Of a stretch of 64,000 nucleotides of DNA, positions 27,624 to 36,889 are shown piece after piece; the stretch's first letter is position 1; the number at the start of each line of letters is the position of its first letter. Below the pieces are notes generated by a model. It saw only the letters and a list, made by a program, of their open reading frames with translations, did no database searches and was not told where the DNA came from. This DNA is from Saprospiraceae bacterium (GTDB taxonomy: Bacteria > Bacteroidota > Bacteroidia > Chitinophagales > Saprospiraceae): assembly GCA_013214355.1 (NCBI GenBank), contig JABSSL010000023.1, positions 20,633 through 84,632 on the forward strand, in the 5' to 3' direction. A program made the translations under genes and the position numbers.

Positions 27624-30600
27624 ATGAACTTTAACAGATATCTACTTACACACAGCCTTTTCTTGATTTCCGTTCTTTTCACACCCTTACTTGCACAGAC
27701 AACGTGGGTGGTTAATACCGTTGATGATAATGATGATGGGACCTGTGATGCCACCCATTGTAGCCTACGGGAAGCCATAGATGCCAGTAATGCAAATGCT
27801 GGGGCAGATATCATTACTTTTAATATTGGTGGAGCAGGCCCCTTTGTCATAGAACCGGTCACACCCCTACCTGTACTTACGGATCCACAGACCACAATTG
27901 ATGGAACGACCCAGCCCGCCTATACCTTGGGGGATATTGTGATTGATGGTACCAATACCGCCCCTTTGTCACACGGTTTAAACCTAGCAGCGAGCAATAC
28001 CGAGGTGTATGGAATGAAAGTGGTCAACTTTGATGAAAGTAATAATGCTGGGATTTTTGTGGCTGCCAATAACCAGTTGTCAGATATAGTGATAGGTGGC
28101 CCAGGCCGGGGAAACATCATTGGAGGGAGTCACCAAGGGATTTTTGTAAGCTTCATATCCGACTGTAATAACATTACTATTCAATCTAATTATATCGGTG
28201 TCGACCCTAGTGCGGGTATGGCCAACATTGGAAATACGATCAATGGCGTGGTGATTATGCAAGGGGTTTGTACCAATGTATTGATTGGAGGAGATGCGAC
28301 CTTAGGGGAAGGAAACGTGATTGGATTCAATAGTGACGGTATTCGAATTAGGGTGGAAGGTGTAGTGGTACAAGGGAATGCCATTGGAACGGACCCTGCC
28401 GGCACGATGGACCTGGGGAATACAGGATTTGGTGTTAATCTAGATGATCAACCTGGAACACCAAATAACTGCCTCATTGGGGGGCCAGGAGAGGGACTAG
28501 GAAATTTGATTGCTTACAATAATGTAGGGATCTTTAAATTTCCTACTGGCACAGTCAACCGATTTCAGCGCAACGGATTTTTCTGTAATGGGGCAGGAAT
28601 CCTTTATCAAAGTAGTACGACTAATGGAACGGCGCCTCCTGCCATCCTCTGCGTTAGCACCGGACTAGTAGAAGGTAAAGCAGCCCCGAATACAGTGGTG
28701 GAAGTGTTTCAGGTAGATAATGCAGATTGTCCTAACAATAATGCTTGTCAAGGGCGATTTTATTTAGGTGAAACAATAACGGATGCGAATGGCGATTGGT
28801 CGGTACCCATCGATTTGAATGTGGGGGATGTGGTCGGAGCTACGGCTACCGATCTGTCTGATAATACCTCGCCCTTTGGTAACTGTACCATTATTCAAAA
28901 TGAATTGGTTGCTGTGGCTGAGAACCCTGGCCCATTTTGTTTTGGATCACCAATCGAATTGCAAGGAAGTGAGACTACCGGCCAAGCTGGCTTAACTTTC
29001 ACTTGGACCGGCCCCAATAACTATACTTCCACAGGGCAAAGCCCCAATGATGCTACGGAGGCAGGTACCTACGTATTAGAAGTTACCGACAATACCTGTG
29101 GACGGTCTGTCGATTCGACGGTTGTTGAGGTCTTAGCTGCCATCACCTCGACTATTGGAGATGATCCATCCGAAATATTGTGTCCCACGGAATCTATTGT
29201 GATCAATGGGACAACTTATGATATCAATAATCCAACTGGAACGGAAAGTATGCCAGGGCAAGGGGGCGCATGTGATACCATCGTCACCGTACAGCTTCAA
29301 TTCCATCCGGAAGCTCGAGGTACATTGAATCCCTCTGTTTGTGAAGGCCAATCTTTCTCCTTCAATGGAACCGATTATGATGCTGCTAACCCTTCCGGAA
29401 CAGAGGTTTTGAGTGGTGCTGCTGCCAACGGCTGTGATAGTATTGTGGATGTCACCTTAACATTCATTCCTTCAGCTCAAGGTGTTTTCAATACTACCAT
29501 CTGTCCTGGTGCAAGCCTGGTATTTAATGGCACAACTTATGATGAGAATAACCCTACCGGAGTGGAAACTTTAATGGGGCAAGCGGCTAACGGTTGTGAT
29601 AGCGTAGTAACGGTGACCGTGGATTTCTTCCCCGTGGCTATGGGCGTATTTGAACCGGAAGTATGTGAAGGGCAAAGCATCACCTTTAACGGAACGGTAT
29701 ATGATGAAAACAATAATTCAGGAACAGAGACTTTAGTCGGTCAAGCGGTCAATGGCTGTGATAGCGTGGTAACGGTGACCCTTAGCTTTCTTCCTTCAGC
29801 TCAAGGTAACTTTGAAACAACCATCTGTGAGAATGAAAGTATTGTTTTTAATGGTACCACCTATGACATTAATAATACCACTGGCTCGGAAGTGCTAGCC
29901 GGGCAGGCCGCGAATGGCTGTGATAGTATTGTAGAAGTGAATATTAATTTTTTCCCTCCCGCTGTCGGTAACTTCACCACTACAATTTGTGAGACGGAAG
30001 AGATTGTATTTAACGGTACTACCTACGATATCAACAATAGCTCAGGTACGGAGATGTTAACGGGACAAGGGGCGAATGGCTGTGATAGTTTAGTCAATGT
30101 ACAAATCAATTTCTTTCCACTGGCTCAAGGAAATCTAGACTTAACGATTTGTGAGACGGAAGATTTTACCTTTAACGGTACTATTTATAATATTAATAAC
30201 CCCAGTGGTACGGAAACCTTAACGGGGCAAGCGGCCAATGGCTGTGATAGCTTGGTATCCGTAAACCTCAGCTTTTTCCCGCCGGCGACCGGTGACTTTG
30301 AGACCACGATCTGCGAAACGGATAATATCGTCTTTAATGGAACGATCTATGACATTAATAATGCTACTGGTACAGAGACGCTAGCTGGGCAGGCCGCGAA
30401 TGGTTGTGACAGTATTGTTAATGTTCAGGTTAATTTCTTTCCGACAGCGATAGGGGACTTTGAGACTACGATTTGTGAAACCGGCAATATCGTCTTTAAT
30501 GGAACAACCTATGATATCAATAATACTACTGGGACAGAGACCCTAGTAGGTCAGGCCGCCAATGGTTGTGATAGTATAGTGAATGTTCAGATCAATTTCT

Positions 30601-32189
30601 TTCCGCCTGCAGAGGGAAGTTTGGCAGTGACGATCTGCGAAGGGGAAAACTTCCTGTTTAATGGCACCACCTACGATGCCAATAATACCAGCGGTACGGA
30701 AACATTGGTAGGGCAATCTGCCAATGGCTGTGATAGTATCGTCACTGTAAATATTGACTTCTTTCCACCTGCTATCGGTGATTTCAATACAGAAATCTGC
30801 CCTGGCAGTAATATCGTGTTTAATGGTACCACTTACGATGAGAATAATACCAATGGAACAGAGATCCTGACTGGCCAATCTGTTAATGGTTGTGACAGTA
30901 TAGTAAATGTAAGCATTACCTTTTCTGCTCCGGTTGTTTCCCTAATCGAAGAAACTTTTTGTTCGGGTGCTGTGCTGACCGTCAATGGTACCGATTATAA
31001 CGAAAATAATCCCTCCGGAACAGAAGTACTCCCAGGGGCTGCCGCGAATGGTTGTGATAGTACGATACAGATCAACTTACAGTTCATTACCACGGTGGAA
31101 GTAGATCGAGTAGAGACCCTATGCCCTGGGGAATCCATCACGGTTAATGGAGTGATTTACGACGAGAATAATCCCTCGGGGACGGAGCTTATTCCTGGAG
31201 GCGGAGGAATCTGCGATAGCTTAATCACTGTCGATCTTTCCTTTTTTCCAGTGGCGACGGGCAATCTGAATCTAACGATTTGCCCAGATAGTGAGGTTAA
31301 TATTAACGGTACGATCTACGATATCAATAATCCAAGTGGGGTAGAGACATTAGCTAATGCCAGCGTGAATGGCTGCGATTCTATCCTTAATGTGCAATTG
31401 ACTTTTGAGGCCTTGACGGCTAATTTGAAGGCGTTCCCCCCAACCTGCTTTGGCGAAAGTAATGGTACGATTAATATAGAGTCACTAACGGGAGGTCAAG
31501 GACCATATCGAATTGCTCTAATGGATGGCAATTTTGAACCGGTTACGAGTCTTCCCTATAATTTTGGCTCGCTGCCAGCTGGTGACTATCAGGTGCGTAT
31601 ACGGGATGTCAATGATTGTGAGTTTACGCAAGCAGTTACCATTCCTACACCTGTAGACCTTCAAGTGAGTTTAGGCGAAGATGTATCGATCCGGTTGGGT
31701 GATAGTGTACAGTTGCAAGCCATCACTAACCTTGATGGCGTACAGGTATCCTGGGATCCTAGTATGGATTTGAGCTGTGCGGATTGCCTAGAGCCAATTG
31801 CCAAGCCATTAGCTACCACCATCTATACGGTCACCGTTAGTAATAATGGAGATTGTGCTACTTCCGATGATATTAGGATCATTGTTGATCCCGATCCACC
31901 TGTGTACATGGCTAATGCCTTTAGTCCCAATGGGGATGGTGTGAACGATTTCTTCACCGTCCAGGCCGATGGGATTTTACAAAACATCCAATACTTTGGC
32001 ATATTCGATAGATGGGGAAATCTGATTTTTGAACGTAATAATTTTGCCCCAAATACCCAGGAAAATAGCTGGGACGGAACCTATCGATTACAAGAAGCTC
32101 CGGTAGGCGTCTATGTTTATTTCGTAGAAATCTTACAGCCTAATGGACGTCTATTCAAGATCACGGGTGATGTGCTCTTGAATAGATAG
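27624..32189 (+). CDS. Large repeat-containing surface adhesin with type 9 secretion C-terminal domain
   Basis: This is a cell-surface or secreted protein (1521 residues). The ATG at 27624 gives a signal peptide (LLTHSLFLISVLFTPLLAQ). A CSLREA motif region follows (NTVDDNDDGTCDATHCSLREA), then a parallel beta-helix (~80-340) with repeated NxIGG turns and an Ig-like section. Residues ~519-1265 hold 14 repeats of about 53 residues, each with a first cysteine (ICE/ICP), an FNGTxYDxNN core and NGCDS. The end (ANAFSPNGDGVND, then DRWGNLIFE and GVYVYFVEI) is the gliding-motility-associated type B sorting domain recognised by the type 9 secretion system. The likely role is adhesion or an extracellular sheath. 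Confidence 0.9.
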   Translation: MNFNRYLLTHSLFLISVLFTPLLAQTTWVVNTVDDNDDGTCDATHCSLREAIDASNANAGADIITFNIGGAGPFVIEPVTPLPVLTDPQTTIDGTTQPAYTLGDIVIDGTNTAPLSHGLNLAASNTEVYGMKVVNFDESNNAGIFVAANNQLSDIVIGGPGRGNIIGGSHQGIFVSFISDCNNITIQSNYIGVDPSAGMANIGNTINGVVIMQGVCTNVLIGGDATLGEGNVIGFNSDGIRIRVEGVVVQGNAIGTDPAGTMDLGNTGFGVNLDDQPGTPNNCLIGGPGEGLGNLIAYNNVGIFKFPTGTVNRFQRNGFFCNGAGILYQSSTTNGTAPPAILCVSTGLVEGKAAPNTVVEVFQVDNADCPNNNACQGRFYLGETITDANGDWSVPIDLNVGDVVGATATDLSDNTSPFGNCTIIQNELVAVAENPGPFCFGSPIELQGSETTGQAGLTFTWTGPNNYTSTGQSPNDATEAGTYVLEVTDNTCGRSVDSTVVEVLAAITSTIGDDPSEILCPTESIVINGTTYDINNPTGTESMPGQGGACDTIVTVQLQFHPEARGTLNPSVCEGQSFSFNGTDYDAANPSGTEVLSGAAANGCDSIVDVTLTFIPSAQGVFNTTICPGASLVFNGTTYDENNPTGVETLMGQAANGCDSVVTVTVDFFPVAMGVFEPEVCEGQSITFNGTVYDENNNSGTETLVGQAVNGCDSVVTVTLSFLPSAQGNFETTICENESIVFNGTTYDINNTTGSEVLAGQAANGCDSIVEVNINFFPPAVGNFTTTICETEEIVFNGTTYDINNSSGTEMLTGQGANGCDSLVNVQINFFPLAQGNLDLTICETEDFTFNGTIYNINNPSGTETLTGQAANGCDSLVSVNLSFFPPATGDFETTICETDNIVFNGTIYDINNATGTETLAGQAANGCDSIVNVQVNFFPTAIGDFETTICETGNIVFNGTTYDINNTTGTETLVGQAANGCDSIVNVQINFFPPAEGSLAVTICEGENFLFNGTTYDANNTSGTETLVGQSANGCDSIVTVNIDFFPPAIGDFNTEICPGSNIVFNGTTYDENNTNGTEILTGQSVNGCDSIVNVSITFSAPVVSLIEETFCSGAVLTVNGTDYNENNPSGTEVLPGAAANGCDSTIQINLQFITTVEVDRVETLCPGESITVNGVIYDENNPSGTELIPGGGGICDSLITVDLSFFPVATGNLNLTICPDSEVNINGTIYDINNPSGVETLANASVNGCDSILNVQLTFEALTANLKAFPPTCFGESNGTINIESLTGGQGPYRIALMDGNFEPVTSLPYNFGSLPAGDYQVRIRDVNDCEFTQAVTIPTPVDLQVSLGEDVSIRLGDSVQLQAITNLDGVQVSWDPSMDLSCADCLEPIAKPLATTIYTVTVSNNGDCATSDDIRIIVDPDPPVYMANAFSPNGDGVNDFFTVQADGILQNIQYFGIFDRWGNLIFERNNFAPNTQENSWDGTYRLQEAPVGVYVYFVEILQPNGRLFKITGDVLLNR
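29178..31430 (+). repeat. 14 in-frame repeats of about 160 bases in the adhesin gene
   Basis: The fourteen units run from the first LCPTES to the last CDSILNV. The middle units (about 5-11) are the most alike at protein and DNA level, and the first and last units have diverged. This fits internal duplication in the centre of the array. The units are close enough to recombine. Confidence 0.9.
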
Positions 32190-32210
32190 TTGCTTTAGTT
32201 AACCCGGCTA

Positions 32211-32258
32211 GACATCCGAAGTTTCCCTAAGGTCAGCTGCTGCCAAACTTCGGATGTC
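32211..32258 (+). terminator. Long-loop inverted repeat after the adhesin gene
   Basis: A perfect 14-base inverted repeat (gacatccgaagttt) with a 20-base loop lies 21 bases after the adhesin stop. It has no clean T run. It could act as a terminator for the adhesin and the convergent AlkB-like gene, or be part of a dispersed repeat together with the GC-rich stretch next to it. Confidence 0.5.
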
Positions 32259-32355
32259 CTTCCTACCAACCAAGTCAGGCCCGAGACGCCCACGCCACGC
32301 CGGTGCTGAGCTCCGCCCACCAACTCACACCGCAAGCCACGCCCGCACAGATCAC

Positions 32356-32943
32356 TTACAAATACGCCCGCAACGTAATCGAAATACGCTTCCCTCCATA
32401 CTTCTTAAAATGTGGCACCTCATGCGTCCATCGCATATTCGTATCCCAAGGTACGACTACGACATCGCCGTGTCGAACGGTGAGATCCTTGTACCCTTTT
32501 TGTTTCCAAGGCCGCATGCGAAAGATTCTTTCCTGACCCACAGAAATAGTCACGGTCGGGCTGTCTGGGTGCAGGTCCCTCGTGTCGTCTCGGTGGGCAC
32601 CAATGTAATGCGACTGTGCGCCATCATACCAGTTGAGTAAAAGGCCATTCAGTCGTGGATCGATATGTCTTTGCGACCAATCTAGGAAAGGCTGTAACTC
32701 AGCAGTGATCGCTATGGCGTTGTTCTTGGAGCCCGTATACCGATAATTCTTACCGTAGGCCTGTTGCCAGCGTGGAGTTTTAACCCATTTGCCATGCATC
32801 CGGATCTCGTGAAAGTCATCGGGATGGGAATCCCATAGAGCTTGAAAAGAAGCCTGATCCAAACGGAATAGCTCGACCCTGGATGAGAGATATATGAAAT
32901 ACCGATCATCCAAGGCGATTTCGTCAAAGAGCGTTTTATCCAT
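32356..32943 (-). CDS. AlkB-like 2-oxoglutarate/Fe(II) dioxygenase
   Basis: This 195-residue enzyme of the AlkB family oxidatively removes alkyl groups from damaged nucleic acid bases using iron and 2-oxoglutarate. The iron ligands are visible as HRDD in YIGAHRDDTRDL, and the distal histidine in WTHEVP. The 2-oxoglutarate-binding arginines lie in RISITLR at the C-terminus. NGLLLNWYDGAQSHYIGAH matches the conserved NxYxdGxdxixxHxD pattern. Length and layout are close to the ALKBH2/3-like bacterial type. It sits alone, 14 bases downstream of an oxidoreductase gene on the same strand, so co-transcription is possible. Confidence 0.92.
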   Translation of the reverse strand: MDKTLFDEIALDDRYFIYLSSRVELFRLDQASFQALWDSHPDDFHEIRMHGKWVKTPRWQQAYGKNYRYTGSKNNAIAITAELQPFLDWSQRHIDPRLNGLLLNWYDGAQSHYIGAHRDDTRDLHPDSPTVTISVGQERIFRMRPWKQKGYKDLTVRHGDVVVVPWDTNMRWTHEVPHFKKYGGKRISITLRAYL

Positions 32944-32957
32944 GTAAGAGCATTTAG

Positions 32958-34079
32958 TTATACTTTAATGCGCTTTCCCTTTTTCTTGATGGATTTATAC
33001 ATTGCTTCTATCACTTTTACGTCTAGTAGACCTTCCTGTCCAGAAACCTCAGATTCTCCCCCTGTTTTGATCACCTGGGCAAAGTTGTCCATTTGAGCAG
33101 CCTGTTGGCGCATCATGGGGAAACTCATGGGTTTTCTATTGATATGACCAGCTAGGCCGCTGTAACTGTAAGATGGCTGTACTTCTGCGGTCCCTTTTTC
33201 CATACCTACATGCAATCTATTGGTGCCAAAAGCATAGGATGTAGTGCAGTTGGCAATGGCCCCACTAGGAAATTCCATCTCCCAGGTTACCGTCTCGTCA
33301 ACTTCGGCAAATTTCACGGGGTCCGTCTTAAATTCCCGCGCAGTAACGGCTATGGGTTCCTCACCCGTTGCATAACGCGCGCCTTGGATGCAATAGACGC
33401 CCACGTCCATGATCGCGCCGCCCCCCGCTAAATTCCCGCGTAATCGCCATTGTGTGGGATCTCCGATTCGGAAGCCGAATTCAGCATTGACATACTTCAC
33501 GGCTCCAAAAGTCTTCTCTTTTTGCATCTTAATGATCTCCATGTGGAAGGGATCAAAGTGCAGGCGATAGCCAATGGACAGTTTTACCTTATTGGCATCA
33601 CAAGCAGCGATCATGGCTTCACATTCCTTTACAGACAAGGCCATCGGCTTTTCGCATATTACGTGTTTCCCCGCTTTAGCTGCTCGGATGGTGAATTCTG
33701 CGTGCATAGAATTGGGAAGCACCACGTAGACAATATCGATATCCTTGTTTTTGGCGATCTCATCAAAATTGTCATAGTTGTAAACATTCGCCGCTGGGAT
33801 GCCATATTTTTCCATCCATTTGGCCTCCTTTTCTTTGGTTCCCGTCACAATACCAGCTAGATAACAATGTTCCGTTTCTTGTAAAGAAGGAGCCAGTTGA
33901 TTAGTAGAATAATTGCCTAATCCAACTAATGCGATTCCCAATTTATTTTCTTTGCTGTTTTTGATGAAGGAGCTTCGGGCCAATAGTGAATTTCCAAAAG
34001 CGAATGCACTCAATCCAAGCGCGGAACGCTGGATAAATTGTCTCCTATTGTGCTGAAGTAAGAAAGAATCTCTTTTCAT
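32958..34079 (-). CDS. Gfo/Idh/MocA-family oxidoreductase with Tat-like signal
   Basis: This NAD(P)-dependent sugar or polyol dehydrogenase (373 residues) is probably exported. From the ATG at 34079 the N-terminus is MKRDSFLLQHNRRQFIQRS followed by a hydrophobic stretch, which fits a twin-arginine signal. The Rossmann domain starts at LGIALVGLGNYSTNQL, and the family motif EKPMALSVKECEAMI follows near residue 130. The C-terminal oxidoreductase fold contains GGGAIMDVGVYCIQ. It resembles glucose-fructose oxidoreductase-like proteins, which are exported with bound cofactor. The substrate cannot be told. The longer start in the ORF track adds 18 unrelated residues. Confidence 0.9.
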   Translation of the reverse strand: MKRDSFLLQHNRRQFIQRSALGLSAFAFGNSLLARSSFIKNSKENKLGIALVGLGNYSTNQLAPSLQETEHCYLAGIVTGTKEKEAKWMEKYGIPAANVYNYDNFDEIAKNKDIDIVYVVLPNSMHAEFTIRAAKAGKHVICEKPMALSVKECEAMIAACDANKVKLSIGYRLHFDPFHMEIIKMQKEKTFGAVKYVNAEFGFRIGDPTQWRLRGNLAGGGAIMDVGVYCIQGARYATGEEPIAVTAREFKTDPVKFAEVDETVTWEMEFPSGAIANCTTSYAFGTNRLHVGMEKGTAEVQPSYSYSGLAGHINRKPMSFPMMRQQAAQMDNFAQVIKTGGESEVSGQEGLLDVKVIEAMYKSIKKKGKRIKV

Positions 34080-34157
34080 GTCGGTTTGCTTTGTTTTGTA
34101 GAAACAAAATACACAAACCCTAGCAAGATTCATTCTTAGAAAATTGAAAAAGTAACA

Positions 34158-35516
34158 CTAGGATTCACTAAAGGGGGAACTACCTAGATTTCCTGATAGC
34201 TTACCTGTAGGAATAGCTTGTACTTGTAGCCATAATAATAAATAGAAAGCATAGATGCCTACTCCCATCGAGTTTTCAATGGTATTTTCCACCATAAACG
34301 AAGCGAGAATTATGATGTGAAAGCCGAGGAAAAGAGCATTCCCTAAAGAGGTGCCTGAAGGATCTAGGCCCGGGTTATGTTGTGGTGAGCCTCGTCCTTG
34401 TAGCAATACCCGATAAAGTGGATAACTTAAAGCAAATAAAAAGATGGCAAGTCCAATGAGTCCCGTTCCCGCATATACGGAGATGAATTGATTGTGTGGC
34501 ATCCGTACCTGTTCTATTTCCGGATAGTCTTTCGCGTATCGAGCCTTGACTTCCTGGCGAAGGTTTCCAGCTCCTACCCCCACCAAAGGATGTTCATTCC
34601 CAATCTCCATTCCCATTCGCAAGGAGATGATTCGCCAGAGGTCCGAATAGTTGCCACTGAGCTTGTGTTCTCGAATCCAAAACTCATAGCGTACATAAGC
34701 CACCTTAGCTTGAAAGCTTGGAATCGTATAATAGGCAGTTAACGGTAAAATGGTTAAGCCTAAGCCTACCGCTAGTCCTACCCCGTATTTGCCAGTCTGC
34801 CAGGCATAGCGAATAGCTAACCCAAGAATGGCCAGATATAGGGCAACTAGGCCACTTCGCACGGAGAGCAGGTGGATCATCAAGAAAAGGAATATTCCCG
34901 CTCCCAAGATGGCTTTGGGCTCCCAATCATACCTAAACTTAAACTGTAAACGCCATAAATAGAAAGCGGCTAGATTACCTATCGCTAGTACGAGGCTAAA
35001 GCGGATGTGATTGCGTGGCGTAGGCATTGGGCGTCCTTGTTTCATCAAGGTGTTAATCTCCTCAAAATGTAGGAGGTAGTTAATGCCGATTCCGACACAG
35101 GTCACAGTGAGGGCAAAGACCAAGAAATATAGTAGACCCCAGTATTGCTTGAGAGACAAGGGCGGGAGTCCGCAAAATATAATGGGCAATACCAAGAAAG
35201 GGAGTTTCATCATCAGTCGATTGGACCAATAGTTCCAATCTTCCGTCATGATCCCGCTCAGGAATACAATCCAGAAGATCAGCGTGATGACTATATGTAC
35301 CCGACTGCTAAAGAAGTTACGGAAGTATTGAAAGAAATTTGGATTGAATCGCAACCAGCCTTTAGCATTCCAATCAAGGGCAAAGGTGAAAAGTGCCGCC
35401 AAGCCGATCATGCCAACGGAGAGCAGAAAAGGAGAATAGATTAAGGCCGAGATAATCACTGCAAAAAAGAAAAGCATGAGATGATCTCGCTGAACTAACC
35501 GGAGTAATTTGACCAT
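34158..35516 (-). CDS. O-antigen ligase-like (Wzy_C) membrane protein
   Basis: This inner-membrane protein (452 residues) has about ten helices and one large periplasmic loop. The loop contains the Wzy_C signature, with HPLVGVGAGNLRQEVK and the histidine in RMPHNQFISVYAGTGLIGL. Family members (WaaL, Wzy, PglL) transfer or polymerise lipid-linked glycans, and some O-glycosylate proteins. No other polysaccharide genes flank it, apart from the GT39-like gene 7 kb away, so its glycan and acceptor are unknown. The gene is divergent from pheS. Confidence 0.87.
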   Translation of the reverse strand: MVKLLRLVQRDHLMLFFFAVIISALIYSPFLLSVGMIGLAALFTFALDWNAKGWLRFNPNFFQYFRNFFSSRVHIVITLIFWIVFLSGIMTEDWNYWSNRLMMKLPFLVLPIIFCGLPPLSLKQYWGLLYFLVFALTVTCVGIGINYLLHFEEINTLMKQGRPMPTPRNHIRFSLVLAIGNLAAFYLWRLQFKFRYDWEPKAILGAGIFLFLMIHLLSVRSGLVALYLAILGLAIRYAWQTGKYGVGLAVGLGLTILPLTAYYTIPSFQAKVAYVRYEFWIREHKLSGNYSDLWRIISLRMGMEIGNEHPLVGVGAGNLRQEVKARYAKDYPEIEQVRMPHNQFISVYAGTGLIGLAIFLFALSYPLYRVLLQGRGSPQHNPGLDPSGTSLGNALFLGFHIIILASFMVENTIENSMGVGIYAFYLLLWLQVQAIPTGKLSGNLGSSPFSES

Positions 35517-35569
35517 ACTATCAACTAAAAGGAACCTATCTAACTAACGGATATGTTATAGTTGTATTG

Positions 35570-35601
35570 TTGCTTAAAAAGAGCCTAATTAGTTACCTTT
35601 G
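35570..35601 (+). promoter_or_regulatory. Bacteroidota-type promoter for pheS
   Basis: TTG at 35570-35572, a 21-base spacer and TACCTTTG at 35594-35601 fit the -33/-7 pattern of the primary sigma factor of this phylum. Transcription would begin near 35604, leaving a leader of about 115 bases before pheS. Confidence 0.65.
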
Positions 35602-35719
35602 CATCTCTATTTGAAAATGCATTCAGCAAAGACTTCCCGCGATCATGTTTTTTCGGAGATATTAGAGCAACTAATTTGGTCTAAGGTACCGTAAAATTCA
35701 GGGAATCAAAATCGTTAAT

Positions 35720-36760
35720 ATGGCGGTCATCGAAACATTCGATAAAGTACAAGCAGTCATTGATGAGATCAATGCTAGTGAGCCGAAGACAACTGCTGAC
35801 CTAGAGCAGTTTCGTATTCAATATTTGGGATCTAAAAATGTGATCAAGTCCTTGTTTGGATTGATCAAAGAAGTTCCTAATGAGCAGAAACGAGATTTTG
35901 GCCAATTGGTAAACAAAGCTAAAGCTACTGCTGAAACAAAGTTCGAAGCTCTAAAGACGGCTTTGGAGAGTGCTGCTGATGAAGCGCAGGCTGCAGATAT
36001 TGATCTAAGTGCTCCTGGTGAACCGCAAGCCTTAGGAAGCCGACATCCGCTGACTACTACGATGAATCGCATTATCCGAATTTTTGAACGCATCGGGTTT
36101 GTGGTGGCAGAAGGACCTGAAATCGAGGATGATTGGCACAATTTCACCGCCATGAATACGCCAGAGGATCATCCCGCTAGAGATATGCAGGATACCTTCT
36201 ATCTGCTTAACAATACAGAGATGTTGCTGCGAACTCATACCTCTTCGGTACAAGCGCGTACTATGACATCTCAAAAGCCACCGATTCGGATCATTGCTCC
36301 AGGTAGAGTATACCGAAATGAAACCATCTCTGCTCGTTCTCATGCGCAATTCCATCAGGTCGAAGGATTGTATATCGATGAGAATGTTTCTTTTGCAGAT
36401 ATGAAGCAAACCTTGCTTTATTTTGCTAAGGAAATGTACGGTCCAGATAAAGAAATTCGCTTGCGCCCTTCTTATTTCCCATTCACGGAACCTAGTGCTG
36501 AAATGGACGTGTATTGGGGATTGGAAACTGAAACCGACTATCGGATTACCAAAGGAACCGGCTGGTTGGAAATCTTAGGATGCGGTATGGTAGATCCAAA
36601 TGTCTTGGAAAACTGCGGGATCGATCCGGAAAAATATACCGGATTCGCTTTCGGTATGGGCATTGAGCGCCAGGCGATGTTGTTATACGATGTAGGAGAT
36701 ATTCGATTATTCTTTGAAAATGATGTTCGATTCTTGAAGCAGTTCAAATCTGCTTTCTAG
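35720..36760 (+). CDS. pheS: Phenylalanyl-tRNA synthetase alpha subunit
   Basis: This catalytic subunit of the (alpha-beta)2 enzyme charges tRNA-Phe (346 residues, the usual length). The N-terminal ~90 residues are the coiled-coil tRNA-binding arm. Class II motifs follow: motif 1 around HPLTTTMNRIIRIFERIGF, motif 2 as RVYRNETISARSHAQFHQVEG, and motif 3 as GMGIERQAMLLYDVGDIRLF. Phe-pocket residues in RPSYFPFTEPSAEMDV are conserved. pheT is not adjacent, so the two subunit genes are separate in this genome. It has a clear promoter and long leader upstream. hisS follows after 129 bases. Confidence 0.98.
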   Translation: MAVIETFDKVQAVIDEINASEPKTTADLEQFRIQYLGSKNVIKSLFGLIKEVPNEQKRDFGQLVNKAKATAETKFEALKTALESAADEAQAADIDLSAPGEPQALGSRHPLTTTMNRIIRIFERIGFVVAEGPEIEDDWHNFTAMNTPEDHPARDMQDTFYLLNNTEMLLRTHTSSVQARTMTSQKPPIRIIAPGRVYRNETISARSHAQFHQVEGLYIDENVSFADMKQTLLYFAKEMYGPDKEIRLRPSYFPFTEPSAEMDVYWGLETETDYRITKGTGWLEILGCGMVDPNVLENCGIDPEKYTGFAFGMGIERQAMLLYDVGDIRLFFENDVRFLKQFKSAF

Positions 36761-36889
36761 TATTACGAATACCAAAAAATATTCTGGGCAGTGATGAAGG
36801 GGCTTGCCTAACCATTCTTTTTCAGCCTCCGCATCTTCTTCTATTCCTAATGACGAAGCATCACAGTGGCCCAAGCAAAAGCTAACGCT

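Noticed and set aside
32254-32640. 128-residue plus-strand ORF across the GC-rich stretch and AlkB gene
   Set aside because: Most of it is antisense to AlkB, whose iron and 2-oxoglutarate ligands are intact. The protein has no recognisable pattern.
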